Origin: Cokeromyces recurvatus
Lineage: Eukaryota > Mucoromycota > Mucoromycetes > Mucorales > Mucoraceae
Direction of reading: 5' to 3'
Length of the DNA stretch: 64,000 nt
NCBI RefSeq assembly: GCF_025118155.1
Contig: NW_026251433.1
Coordinates: 100,179-164,178, forward strand
A program made the position numbers and the translations under genes. Below the pieces are notes generated by a model. The model worked only from the letters and a program-made list of their open reading frames with translations, searched no databases and was not told the DNA's origin. Positions 46,598 through 57,932 of the stretch are shown here, in pieces (position 1 is the stretch's first letter; each line of letters opens with the position of its first letter).

Positions 46598-47986
46598 TCT
46601 GCGTACTCGTTAAGATAGATATGGTAATTTTATCCATTACATAGTAATGGAATCCCCGCCACATGGTGTTTAGAATACCCACATTATTCTAATGTTGACT
46701 CAGGATCAAATGGGTTATAGGTTTTTGGAAAGAATTCAGTATTATTTTTATTAGGTGCCACTATAGTTGTAGTAGATTTAAAGCACATGTTCAATATTAT
46801 CCAAAAATAAGGATACATGAAACGTATTATATCATTGAGATGTTGATTTGACTAAATGATAAAAGCATAAATGTCTCTAGTGAACTTGACTTGATGCATT
46901 AGGTTTTAAGAGGCTAGGTATTCAAATTAAATAATTGCCCCTATTCAAAAGTAGCTTTTATCTTGGAAAGAGTGTCATTTTTTATAAGTTTAGGCGATAA
47001 AGTTATGAGCTGTTACAATATAATAGCTTTGTTATCCACTTTGATCTCATATTTTTGAATGACTAGATATATGGTTTCAAATAATATAGTAATGTCTACA
47101 TTGTAATATGCTGCATTGACTACACAGTATATCAAGAAGATCAAAACGATATCTTGTTTGAATTTGCTTGTCATGTGAATTAAATGTTTGTTTACTTTTA
47201 CTTCCTCTCTTTACATATAGTTCAAGTCTAATATATTGGAGTAATCTGGGATAAAAGTTCATTTTCTTCTCCAAATGAATTCAATATTCATAATGTAATC
47301 GAGATGCGTTTCCTGTTTAATTTTATTTCCACCTACTATTTCCTATTCAACTTGAAGTGATCGATAGAAAACTTATTGATATCATTTATATACTACAACT
47401 ATCACTCCATATTAACATCAGTAAAAGAGAAGTGATACTATTATCTGATATGAATTCAATGCTAGTCTTTTGTTACAGTTGTTATACATATATGTATAAC
47501 CATTTAATAATATATTTACAGTTTCAAGGCATAAACTTCATTGCCTAGCAACGCAAAACCGGATGTTTATTTGTATTCCATAGCTACAACATCTTTTATT
47601 CATACATATACATATTTGTATATACATGAATTTTGATGTTAAATAATAGTATTAAAAGCACACGTATTATGCAAATAATAAATTCATTTGCTACTCGCTT
47701 CTAAAGGATAATCACTAAAATATAACCTGTGAGTGGTTAAAATAGATGAATTTGAGACAATAGTGTTTCTGTTTAATTATGTGTTACTGTTATAAAAGTA
47801 ATGTAATTGGGCTTGTTTTAACTATAGTATTTTTCCTTTAACAAATAGATGTGTAGAAGATATAATAAAAAAAACATTTCATTTAGCCTCATTTGTTAAA
47901 TTTCACTCGTATATTATATATATATATACATATATATACCTTAACTTTATCTTTTTTTTTATACGTATATTAATAGGCATTGTTCA
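45538..47986. other. Gene-poor AT-rich DNA between PDA1 and the PQ-loop locus
   Basis: No supported gene. It holds the longest homopolymer of the window, a 66-bp T run at 46530-46595, and several smaller T runs (46175-46187, 46229-46246). Only short frames without recognisable domains occur. Confidence 0.4.
46530..46595 (+). repeat. 66-bp poly(T) tract
   Basis: Longest homopolymer in the window, in intergenic DNA. Confidence 0.95.
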
Positions 47987-49151
47987 ATGAACTGTGTACC
48001 TCTTGAAGTCACTACCTCTTATGTTCAATTGACTCATGTAAGTATATCATTCATGTTAATATAAAAGAGGTATAAACCGCAATGTATTCATATTATTTTT
48101 AATATATATATATATCTATATAGAAGGTTTTTAGTGCTTATGTACATGAATATGCAGACACATGAAGTACTCTATTAGGAACTATATCCATATTTTGTTG
48201 GTTATGTGCTCAAATACCGTAAGTAATCAAGGAGACAAATAAAAGTTTAGACTTATATAATATCTAATCAAAATAAAACAGCCAAATGATAGAAAATTAT
48301 AAATTACAATCAGCTGAAGGACTCAGCTTGTATCTTCTATATTTATGGTTAGCTGGTATAATCTGTTTAACACACATATATGTATATGTATAACATTACT
48401 AATAATTACAATAATAATATATATAGGTGATATTGGAAATTTGGTTAGTTGTATACTGAATCATCAATTACGCTTTCAAATCTATTTATCATTTTATTTT
48501 GTTCTATCAGATATCATTCTTATATACCAATATTTTCAATTTCGTAAAAATAATAACTCGAAAACAAACGACTTTGATACACAAATTAATGATGAAGAAC
48601 AATGTACTTTTATAACCTTTGAAGATCCCTTAGAATTGTTAAAACCATTTGATGATAACTCACAGAAAACAACTTTGATGATTAACTATGGCACCATCAA
48701 TGAAACTTCTACAAAGGGCACAGTTACTTTTATGGGGTTGCTTTTATTCGGCTCTCAACTAGGCTTGTCAAAAACAACTTTGTATGCATCAGTAACCAGC
48801 AATAGTAATATTATATCATCAACAGCAAATGAAACTTTCAATCTATTCGGCTGTATATTGGCTTGGCTCTGTACCGCATTCTATGTTTTATCTCGTATTC
48901 CACAAATCTGCAAAAATTATAAACGTCGTTCAACAAAAGGAGTTTCCATTCTTTCGTTTAGTCTTGCTGTTTGTGGTAATTTAACTTATGCAGCAAGTAT
49001 TTTGATTTATCCAGATCATACAAAAGATAGAATCATAGAGTCACTTCCTTATTTAATAGGTAGTCTAGGTATATTTTTCTTTGACGCAATTATCTTTGGA
49101 CAATTTTTGTATTATAATTTTCTACGAGATGTTAATAAATTAATAATATAA
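47987..49151 (+). pseudogene. PQ-loop (YPQ/PQLC2-like) transporter gene with an in-frame TGA
   Basis: Four exons keep frame (47987-48037, 48124-48218, 48282-48355, 48427-49151; 315 codons including the stop) and encode a seven-helix PQ-loop protein. The first PQ motif is at AQIPQMIENYK followed by SAEGLSLYLL; the second is SRIPQICKNYKRRSTKGVS. These are the repeats of the vacuolar/lysosomal cationic amino-acid exporters Ypq1-3 and PQLC2. Between helices 2 and 5 lies a hydrophilic loop of about 130 residues. Exon 2 contains TGA at 48163-48165 in the phrase ADT*STLLGTISIFCW, where related proteins usually have Trp (TGG), a single base change. I found no alternative splice that avoids it. It is either a recent pseudogene, a polymorphic null, a readthrough case or a base-call error. 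Confidence 0.75.
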
Positions 49152-49835
49152 TACGGACATTAGCTTTTAATGAAAGACTGTTTAATTTTCCCACCACTTT
49201 TTTTTTTTTTATTGACAGTTGGTAGTAGTGCATATAGCTATTAAGAAAGAAAAAAAAAAGTCAAGGCAATCATGATAACGGTTATTTTAATAAAAAAAAA
49301 AACTATTCAAATATAACCGACAAGAATAATATTTAAATAGAAAAGGATAATGCCAAAGATTGGTCTAAATACATAACGATTTAAATAATATTTCTGAATT
49401 CTCAATAAATAAACTTTAAAGTAGATTAAGTAATAACTATAATCAAGATTTATTTGTTATAAATTATCAGGTATCCATGATGAATAATAATTGTTAGACA
49501 AGTTGTGACGGCTAGTAGAAGCTAAATTTTCTATATTTAAATCATTGAAAGAAGTCTTTTTTTAAACATTAGAAACTTTTTATTTCTTTTTCTCCCCCAA
49601 TAGCTAATAGCCTGAGTCATTAAGTGACTCTATTTCACTGAAAAAAAAAAAAAATTGTATTTTCAAGTTCAGGAACCAACAAAAATACGAACCCGTCACA
49701 ATCAAATAAAATCTCCGAAAACTTTGAAAAAATTCATATAAATACAGAAAAAAAAAATTACTAAATAAAATTTTTTTTTACAGAGTGGAACCATATAAAA
49801 ATTTTTTTTTACAGAGTGGAACCTCTTTTAGTAAT
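49152..49835. other. Intergenic DNA upstream of threonine aldolase
   Basis: No gene seen. The last 80 bp contain a TATA-like CATATAAATAC (49735-49745) and the tandem duplication described separately. Several A or T runs occur. Confidence 0.4.
49765..49823 (+). repeat. About 30-bp tandem duplication just upstream of the threonine aldolase start
   Basis: The unit ATAAAATTTTTTTTTACAGA plus GTGGAACC occurs twice in a row, the second copy with an extra A and the spacer CAT. Each unit has a T-run followed by CAG, a 3' splice-site-like arrangement, 40-70 bp before the ATG. Confidence 0.8.
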
Positions 49836-51106
49836 ATGATGTCCTTTACAAGAAACTTGCTTACCCCCTTGGTGTCTCGTCGTCTATTTTCAACTACAGT
49901 TGCCCCTCATGCATACTATACAAGTACTTTGGTGTCTGATCAGCATAAAAAGGTGAATTCTAATGCCAAACTCTATGACTTTAGAAGTGACACTGTCACT
50001 GCTCCTACGGATGAAATGTTTGACCTTATGAAGTACGCCTCTAGAAATGATGATGTCTTTCAGGTAAAACAAATAAACAAATAAACAAATAAATGAATAC
50101 AGAAATTAAATAAATAATTAAATAATAGGAAGACAAGTCTGTAAATGATCTTCAAGATTATATGGCAGAACTAACTGGGCATGAGGCTGCTCTCTTCTGT
50201 GCCAGTGGTACTATGACAAATCAACTTGCTCTTCGTACTCATTTGGTAAATCCACCTCACTCTGTTGTTTGTGACCATCGTGCGCATGTTTTCCTTTGGG
50301 AAGCAGGTGGTATTGCCATTCACTCTCGTGCTTCTGTTTCCCCCGTGATTGCTTCTAATGGTATTCATATTACTGCTGATGAAATCAAGGCTAATCTTTT
50401 GGGTAATGATATCTATTCTGCTCCTACTCGTGTTGTTTCTCTTGAAAATACTTTAAATGGTATGATATTCCCTATTGAAGAAATTGCAAAAATTTCTCAA
50501 ATGGCTCGTCAACATGGTCTTGCTATGCATCTTGATGGTGCTCGTCTTTGGAATGCCTCTCAAGAGACAGGTATTCCTCTTAAAGAATATGGTAAGCACT
50601 TTGACTCAATGTCTCTCTGTCTCTCTAAGGGTGTAGGCGCACCTATTGGTTCCATCGTGGTTGGTTCTGCTAAATTTGTTGACCGTGTTCGTTATTATCG
50701 TAAACTCTTTGGTGGTGGTTGGAGACAAGCTGGTTTTATGGCTGTGGCTGCTAAATATGCTATTGATAACATTGTACCCACCATGAAGGAAACTCACAAA
50801 TTAGCCAAATATTTAGCAGATGAATTTGTAGCTATGGGTATTGATCTTCAAATACCTACTCATACGAATATGGTCTTTATTGATACTACTCGAGTTGGTC
50901 TCGAAATTGAACGTGATCTTATTCCTGCCTTGGCTGAACGTAATATTCAGTTGGGTGGTATGGGACATAAGGCTCGTATTGTTTTGCATCATCAAATTGA
51001 TCGCCAAGGTGTAGATACTTTATTAGAAGTTGTACGCGACGCAATTAAGGCTCGTCAAAATTTAGAAAATGAAGAATTACGGCTTACTTCAAGTGAATCC
51101 GCTTAA
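49836..51106 (+). CDS. GLY1: Low-specificity L-threonine aldolase
   Basis: Two exons (49836-50063, 50129-51106) give about 401 aa. The start chosen is the first of two adjacent ATGs (MMSFTRNLLTPLVSRRLFST), whose sequence suggests a mitochondrial targeting peptide, so a mitochondrial form is possible. Core motifs are YDFRSDTVTAPTDEM near the start, CASGTMTNQLALRTH, AMHLDGARLWNA and LSKGVGAPIGS, whose Lys is the PLP-binding residue. It is a fold-type I enzyme that splits threonine or allo-threonine to glycine and acetaldehyde. Codon choice is regular and less AT-skewed than the neighbouring non-coding DNA, fitting good expression. Confidence 0.96.
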
Positions 51107-51297
51107 AGAAGTATACCCCTCCTCCCCTATTGTTCATTTTTCTTACTTGTTCTATTCTCCTTGTACATATTAAATAAAATAATAATGTATCATCATTCTC
51201 TAATATTATAAATGCTGGGATCTTTTTTATTATTACTGTTATTATTATTATTATTGTTTATAAAATATCATATAGTTTTTTTTTTTTTTCCTTCTAT

Positions 51298-52576
51298 TTA
51301 ATGACGGTGAGCAGGTGTCAATTGAACATCACCTTTACCTCCATTTAAAAGAGCTTTAACTTTTTCTGTATACATTCTTAAACCTTCGCCCATGACAGTA
51401 ATTCTAATTTGAACATCCTTTGTATTCTCTAGAGTTTCTTCATTTTCAACGGGAGTAATCGTCCAACGACCAAAGGCATGATTGACAATAGACAATTTAC
51501 CATCATCCAAACGAACAAAACCCTTAATACGATAAATATCTTCTTTAGGCATTGTCTTGAGGAAAGATTCAAACTGTTCAGTTGACAAAAACTTGTCATT
51601 TTCTGTAGTAGATTGAAGAATTTGAATCAAGTCAACTTCATTTTCTTGATGCTTGGGGTCAAAAACAGATTCCTCAAGAGTATGATTCTTTCCATAACCA
51701 ACCTTGAACAATTGAGTGTCCAATCCAAAAACAAGATCAGGCGAGATACCGGTCTTGTCACACTTCACCTTGGGAGTATCGGTGTTCAAAACATTAACGT
51801 GATCAATCACTTCATCAAATTTACGTTCGTCTATTAATTCATGCTTATTGAGCAAAATAACATCTGTATATTGAGCTTGAAGTTTAGCTGTGTAACTAGT
51901 ATCCTCATAACCTGTAAAGTTTTCACAATCAATAACAGTAATGATTGAATCTAAAACAAATCCCTCCTCTTCCATTTCACGAATTTGCCAGGCAATAGGT
52001 GCTAATAAAAAAGAAAAAAAAAATCAAACTACAAACGCATATTATGTCATGTGTCATTTTATTACCAGGAAAAGCAGAACCACTTGTTTCAATAATAATT
52101 CTGTCAGGATTGTATTGATCTATATTTTTTTAATAATTTAGTCGTTATGAATAAATAATAAACTATATGAATATATTACCTCTTAATTCTTGAAGTGCCA
52201 ATTTCATTTGACCAATAAGTACACAACACATGCAACCATTAACCATTTCTTGGACGCCAATGTTAGTTTCTTTAGCTAATTGACTGTCAACTATGCACCA
52301 TGTTAGTTTATAAAAGAGTTTTTTTTTTTTTTTTCGTTAAAGAAAAAAAAAACATACCCGCAATATCACCAAATTCATTTTTTAACAAGCAAACTTTATA
52401 TTCTTCAGGGACTCTACGTAATAAATTCAAAATTTGAGTAGTTTTACCTTGTATGTAGAAAAAGACAAAAAGAAAATAAATAACAGAAACATGTAATAAC
52501 AAAAGTGTTGCACTTTACCACTACCCAAGAAACCAGTAAAGACAGTAATAGGAATAGGCTTAATAGTGGCTGACAT
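51298..52576 (-). CDS. CobW/ZNG1-type metal chaperone GTPase
   Basis: Five exons on the minus strand (52576-52519, 52447-52358, 52290-52180, 52119-52066, 52001-51298) give about 338 aa. The P-loop is VFTGFLGSGKTT, the intrinsic metal-binding motif is GCMCCVL (CxCC, as in COG0523 proteins), the Walker B-like segment IIIETSG follows, and the guanine-specific motif is LLNKHEL (NKxE). A C-terminal CobW_C domain occupies the last 110 residues, ending in His residues (PAHRH) that may bind metal. Eukaryotic members (ZNG1/CBWD) deliver zinc to methionine aminopeptidase; fungi have more than one paralogue, so which one this is cannot be fixed. The P-loop itself is split by intron 1. Confidence 0.9.
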
Positions 52577-52726
52577 AGTTTAATTTTAAAAAATAAAAGA
52601 AATGAAAAAGTTTTTTTTTTCTTAATAATGAAAAAGAAAGTTTAACATAAATTATCTGTTGCTGATTTTGTTTGATAAAAAAATGGTTTCACTTTTTTTT
52701 TTTTATGGATTAATTTCGTTTAATTT

Positions 52727-53323
52727 TTATTGATGATGTATTTGCTGTTTTCCTTCCAATGTAAGCTTATTTAACGTCATAATATCACCTTCTCTTAATA
52801 ATTCTTCTTCATGAGATGCTGTATTCTCACCACGTTTATGAAGAGCAGGAAATTCCTTCTTTGGTACCATCGATATGTATCTGTCCTCTTCTTCCTCTTC
52901 TTCCTCATCTTCATTTTTAAAATAACCATTCATTAAATTACGAATACGTGGGCTTGCTGGAGCAGAAAGAGGCTTTGGAATCTTTTTAATAAGAGAAGTC
53001 GAATTTAACAAATCTAAAGTATGAATATCATCATCATCTATAAAGGATTCAGGATAAACACGACGCAAGGCTAACTGACGCGCTTTAATGTATTCTAATC
53101 CCATTCGCTTCCAGTCTAATAGATCTGATAACCTTTCTGTACGATTACGTTGATTTATACGTTGACGACGTGTCTTTTGACAAAACCTAAACATTTGCTC
53201 ACATAATTGTTGAATAGATTCTTCTATGGATTTCATTCTACGATCTACGATATAAATACCATAATCCTCACAATTCTCGATATTCTCATCCATGAAACAT
53301 CCAAATCCAGATAGACTATATAA

Positions 53324-53356
<33 letters not shown>

Positions 53357-55307
53357 AAGTTGTTAAGACTGTCAGCTTGAATTTATGTGTATCACTTACT
53401 TGGTTGTAATAGAAGGTACACCCATGACTGTACATTCAGCAGGTGTATATCCCCAGGGTTCATAATAGGAGGGGAAAACACCTAAATGACAACCACGAAC
53501 AAAATCTTCATAATCAAGACCTAACAATGGATTATTGGCATTCAGAAACTCTGGATGAAAAATAACTTTCACCCGATCATCTACCTTGTTATAAAGTTGT
53601 AGACGTCTTAGTTGATTAAGGATTGGATCCTTGCCATCGTCTGCCATATTATGTGTCACAATAGAGGGTAAAGTACTGTTCTTTAAAGCGAATATACGTC
53701 GTTTCAAAAGAACTTTATCTTCACCATGTAAGAACTCCTTTGGATCTAATTCTTCTCCTCGAAGAGCGCTTTCATAAATTCGTTTGCCGATACGACTTTG
53801 AATTTCATCTACAGTTTCTCTGAGTTGTTTTGTCACTGCTTGCCCCTTGAGTGCTTCTACATTAAAAGACCGTGTAGCAGAAGGCATAATGATAAAAGCA
53901 ACAACAGTAGTATTTGACTTGGCCGCTTTTAAGCGATCGTTTAAACCTTATTAAATAAGTAAATAAATAAATAAAAAGGGACGGGAACGAAAAGATAACA
54001 TTATTATTATTATTATTTAAAAAAAAAAATTCTATTTTTTATACTTACGACTTAGAGATTCTACAAACATGTCTACACCTTTATTACGATATTCATAACG
54101 ACCTGCGATGAAAAAGTAAACTGTATTGCTCAAATCAAAATTATAATGACCATAGAAATGTCCTCGAACAAAGTCATGGATTTTTTCTTTATTTAGAGAA
54201 TGTTTGTTCTGAAACTCATGCACAGCCTGAAATTTAACAACGTTTAAGCCATTAGGTAGTACACCATCTATATACACAGATTGTTAATAATTGATTATTA
54301 CTATTTAAAAAAAAAAAAAAAAAAAAAAAGAAAGAAAAAAAGAAAGAAAAAGAAAAAGAGTAAATTGATTCAACTTGAATACCTGGTTTACGCTTAAGAA
54401 GATGTTCACTTTCATAAGCAGTAATATGTGATACAGTAGTGAATACATCAGCACAATGGGCTGCACCTCTTTCAATACAGTAACGATGATAAATGCCTCG
54501 TTTACCGGCCTCTTGATCAACATCAAAATGACTTAAATTATTATAAAAATCGACCGAGCCTGCACATAGATAGCGACCTAGTAAAGTAGCGTGCGTTGTA
54601 AAGATAGTAGTAACATCTATCTTACGCTTCTTGATCAATGGAATAGCAACACCAGCTAGCCATTCATGGAAGTGAGCAATAATAGCAGGACTAGATACTT
54701 TTTCATTTAATTGATTATTGTACTAATTCAAACCGATTTATAAGTATTATATGTTATGTATATACATGTAAATATAGCAGTTTGTACCTTTTTAGAAATT
54801 TCATCAAAGAACCAAGAAACAATATAACCAAACAAGACAGCTTCATTTGTTTCTTGATCATGAGGAGGACTAGGAATACCGGCAATGCGCCAAAGATCAC
54901 CCTTCCACTCGTCTAATTTATGGCTCATACTTCCAGTATCAAAAAGTAATACATAAGGAGCACCCTCCACTAGCCATCTTCCGAAAAGGAAGCGTATACC
55001 ATGAGATGACATAGATTCCAAGGTTTCCCGCATAATCCCAGAAGGTGGCTCGAGAGCTTCTACCTCCATAGGAGCAGTATTGTATGACAAAGGTCCAATC
55101 AAACAATATCTATCTCCAAATTCGCGTACAGTAACAGGTACTTTAGTTTTAATGACTGTATAAATACCGCCAACTATACAAAAAAAAATATTATTTTATA
55201 TATAAATTATGTTCAAATCTACTACATATATGCTTACCTTTGTTAGCTACTTCCCAAGCAATTTCAAATAATAGCGAATTATATACGTCTTTATTATATC
55301 CTGTCAT
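52727..55307 (-). CDS. GSY1: Glycogen synthase (GT3)
   Basis: Six exons on the minus strand (55307-55238, 55173-54788, 54722-54383, 54267-54049, 53946-53400, 53315-52727) give about 716 aa, the normal size. The N-terminal [16 protein letters not shown] is followed by [11 protein letters not shown], the UDP-glucose-binding loop. [35 protein letters not shown] and [18 protein letters not shown] (the E-x7-E catalytic region) are all present. The arginine-rich regulatory helix [16 protein letters not shown] binds glucose-6-phosphate and confers phosphorylation control in yeast Gsy2. Ser-Pro sites (APASPRIR) near the C-terminus are probable phosphorylation sites. It extends glycogen from UDP-glucose in the cytosol. 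Confidence 0.96.
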
Positions 55308-55860
55308 ATCAAAACAAAATAAAACAAAAGGAAAAGAAAAAGAAAAAAGAAGAAGAAGAAGAAGAAGGAAATAAAACCTTTTTTTTTTCTTTGTTTATAT
55401 ATGACATATTTCATATAATGACGATGATGTATATTTGTTGATTAAATCAATTAGTACAACCTTTCTCACGAAAATGTTGTTATGTGTTGAAAACAAGTTT
55501 ATTATGGCAGTCTCTCTTTAATAAATAACTTGTATTTATATAGTTGTTCTTCTCTAAATAGAAACCAAATATTGTATATAAACATAAAGACTCCATACAT
55601 ACATACATACATTTAAAGGCTTTCATAGTTAATGAAAAGTATACAATCCCTTCCGAATAGATACGCATCTTCTGTATACCATACCATTGCTGTATTACCT
55701 TTAGATTTGTCTAAAAGGCTATTCAATACTATCCAATTAAAATACGTGATTTATTTCCCTTATTATCTGTCACTAAAGTTATATTTAGTTCTTTAATTTT
55801 ATTATTACACTTTGTTTATAAGTAAAAAAAACTTGCTTCAATAGTTCATTGTATTTTCGT

Positions 55861-55909
<49 letters not shown>

Positions 55910-56090
55910 ACTACTACTAACTACTAACTACTACGTAAATAATAATTCAGCCTATCCAAATCAGTTTACCCCTATAAAAAAAAAATACAAGTCACTGAAT
56001 TAACCTTTTTTTTTTTTTAAACCTTCAAAAGGCATAATTTTTTTTTTATTATTATTATTACATTAATTTAATTTTCTATAATAAAAACAA
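55308..56090. other. Divergent intergenic region between glycogen synthase and Nab2
   Basis: It holds both promoters, a 40-bp A run (55868-55907), a GAA repeat (about 55350-55366) and a CATA repeat (about 55595-55610). No gene was seen. Confidence 0.45.
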
Positions 56091-57843
56091 ATGCAACCTG
56101 AGCAGTGGGAACAACTAAAGGTAAAAGAAAATATAATAATGATATTATCAAGCTTAGTTTTTAATTATATTACATAATTAGAATGACATTCATAGTAAAT
56201 GTGTAGCCTATGACTATATTGACGCGGGAGGTAAGAAACAGCAAGTTATAGATCAGTAATGTAAGATTAATAAACATACCTCTTTTTTTAGATAAAACAC
56301 TTTCTGAGTTCATCATAGACTTGATTCGAGTTGGTAAAACATCGGAAGAAGTTAATAATGAGCTCTTACAATGTAAGTTCAAGTAAAGAAATAGGATGCT
56401 TGTAAATAACATGCTAATGAATAAATGTATTTGCTTTTTTTTTTTACCAATAAAAAAGTGATTGGTTCAGATTATGGTAATGATTATACTTAAAGATATA
56501 AAAATAATAAAAACATAAAAAGAAAAATAAATACTGAAAAAAAAAATAAATTAATTGTGATTACATTAGATTCCAATGTCACTCAATGGATGTTTGAACA
56601 TAAGCAATCATTTGAAAATCCTGAAACAGAGGCTGCGGCTTCTCCTGAAAAGCATGTCAAAGACCAGCAACTACAAGGAACTAATGTACAACAAAAATCT
56701 AATTTAGAACGTGAAAATATAGAAAAACCTAAAAACAGGATCTTTAGTCAAGCTTTAGGTAATGCTTTGAATAAAAGTAATAATCGTTCATCACAAACTA
56801 CATCACGCCATAATAATGATCGTTATCATGATCATCATCGTGATCGTTCGCGTTCTCCCGAACAACGCTTTTCTAGAGCTGAACGTTATGAGCGTTCTCC
56901 AAGTCGTGAAAGAAGAAAATATAATCGAGATGAGGATCAACGTAGAGATGTCTTTTCCAGGATTGGTAATGTTAAGAAGGGGGACAGACCAAGTGTATTT
57001 GATCGCTTAGGCAATAGTAAGCCTCAAATTGAAAATCAAGAAGCCAAAGAAAGTTCCAAACAAGAACGTTGTAAATATTGGCCAACATGTAAAAATGGAG
57101 ATGAATGTACTTATTTCCATCCTACTACAGTTTGTCCGTAAGTATAGTGAATTATAGTATAATGTATTTTGTGATATTCATACTATTTTATAGTGATTTC
57201 CCCAACTGTCCGAAGAAATCTAATGAATGTATGTTTATTCATCCTGAAACTGCCACTAAACCGATTATAATGCAACAACCTAATATGCTTACAAAGCTAC
57301 CTATTCCCTGTAAATTTTATCCATATTGTAATAACCCAATGTGTCCCTATATGCATCCTATAATGGCGCCTCAACAAGCATTTTTCATGCAATCACAACC
57401 ATCGTTTAGCAATGCTGGGCTACGTGTACAAACACCTTGTAAAAATGGAGATGCTTGTACAAGGCCAGATTGTTATTTTATTCATCCAAGAGACCCTAAT
57501 CCATTTGCAGATATTATCGTAAGTATTAATATGTATTTATGTGCATGAATATAAAACAAATATTTATATTCTTTTATAGTGTAAATATGATGGAGTATGT
57601 ACTAGACCTAATTGCTTATATAAACACACTAAAGAAAATAACTCTTCAAAAAACAAGACACTTGTTAACAAAAAGAATGAAAATACCAATGAGCGTCAAT
57701 TCTCTGTACCTGAAGATCAAGTTGAAGAGCGTATTATTGTAGGTGAAAGTGCTGATTTAATTCATAATAATAATCAACAACAGTCTACTACTATGGAGAA
57801 TAATAACGCAACGAGTACTACTTCTGTTACCAATAATGTATAA
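56091..57843 (+). CDS. NAB2: Nab2/ZC3H14-like nuclear poly(A)-RNA binding protein
   Basis: Six exons (56091-56120, 56182-56230, 56292-56372, 56570-57137, 57194-57518, 57580-57843) give about 438 aa. The first 80 residues (ending TSEEVNNELLQ, VTQWMFE) form a helical N-terminal fold like the Nab2 PWI-like domain. An Arg/Ser-rich segment (HDHHRDRSRSPEQRFSRAER) follows. Then come at least five CCCH zinc fingers with the short spacing typical of this family: CKYWPTCKNGDECTYFH, CPDFPNCPKKSNECMFIH, CKFYPYCNNPMCPYMH, CKNGDACTRPDCYFIH and CKYDGVCTRPNCLYKH. Such fingers bind poly(A) RNA and control tail length and nuclear export. The join of exon 3 to exon 4 is the least certain. The C-terminus is Asn/Gln/Thr-rich. 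Confidence 0.9.
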
Positions 57844-57932
57844 TTAATTTTTTTTTTTTTTATTATTATCATTATTGATAAAATAAAGACAAACTATATG
57901 ATCACTGTTATATATACACAAAATATAATGAA

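Noticed and set aside
46491..46682. Minus-strand ORF with poly-Lys
   Set aside because: Produced by the 66-bp T run. There is no other coding signal.
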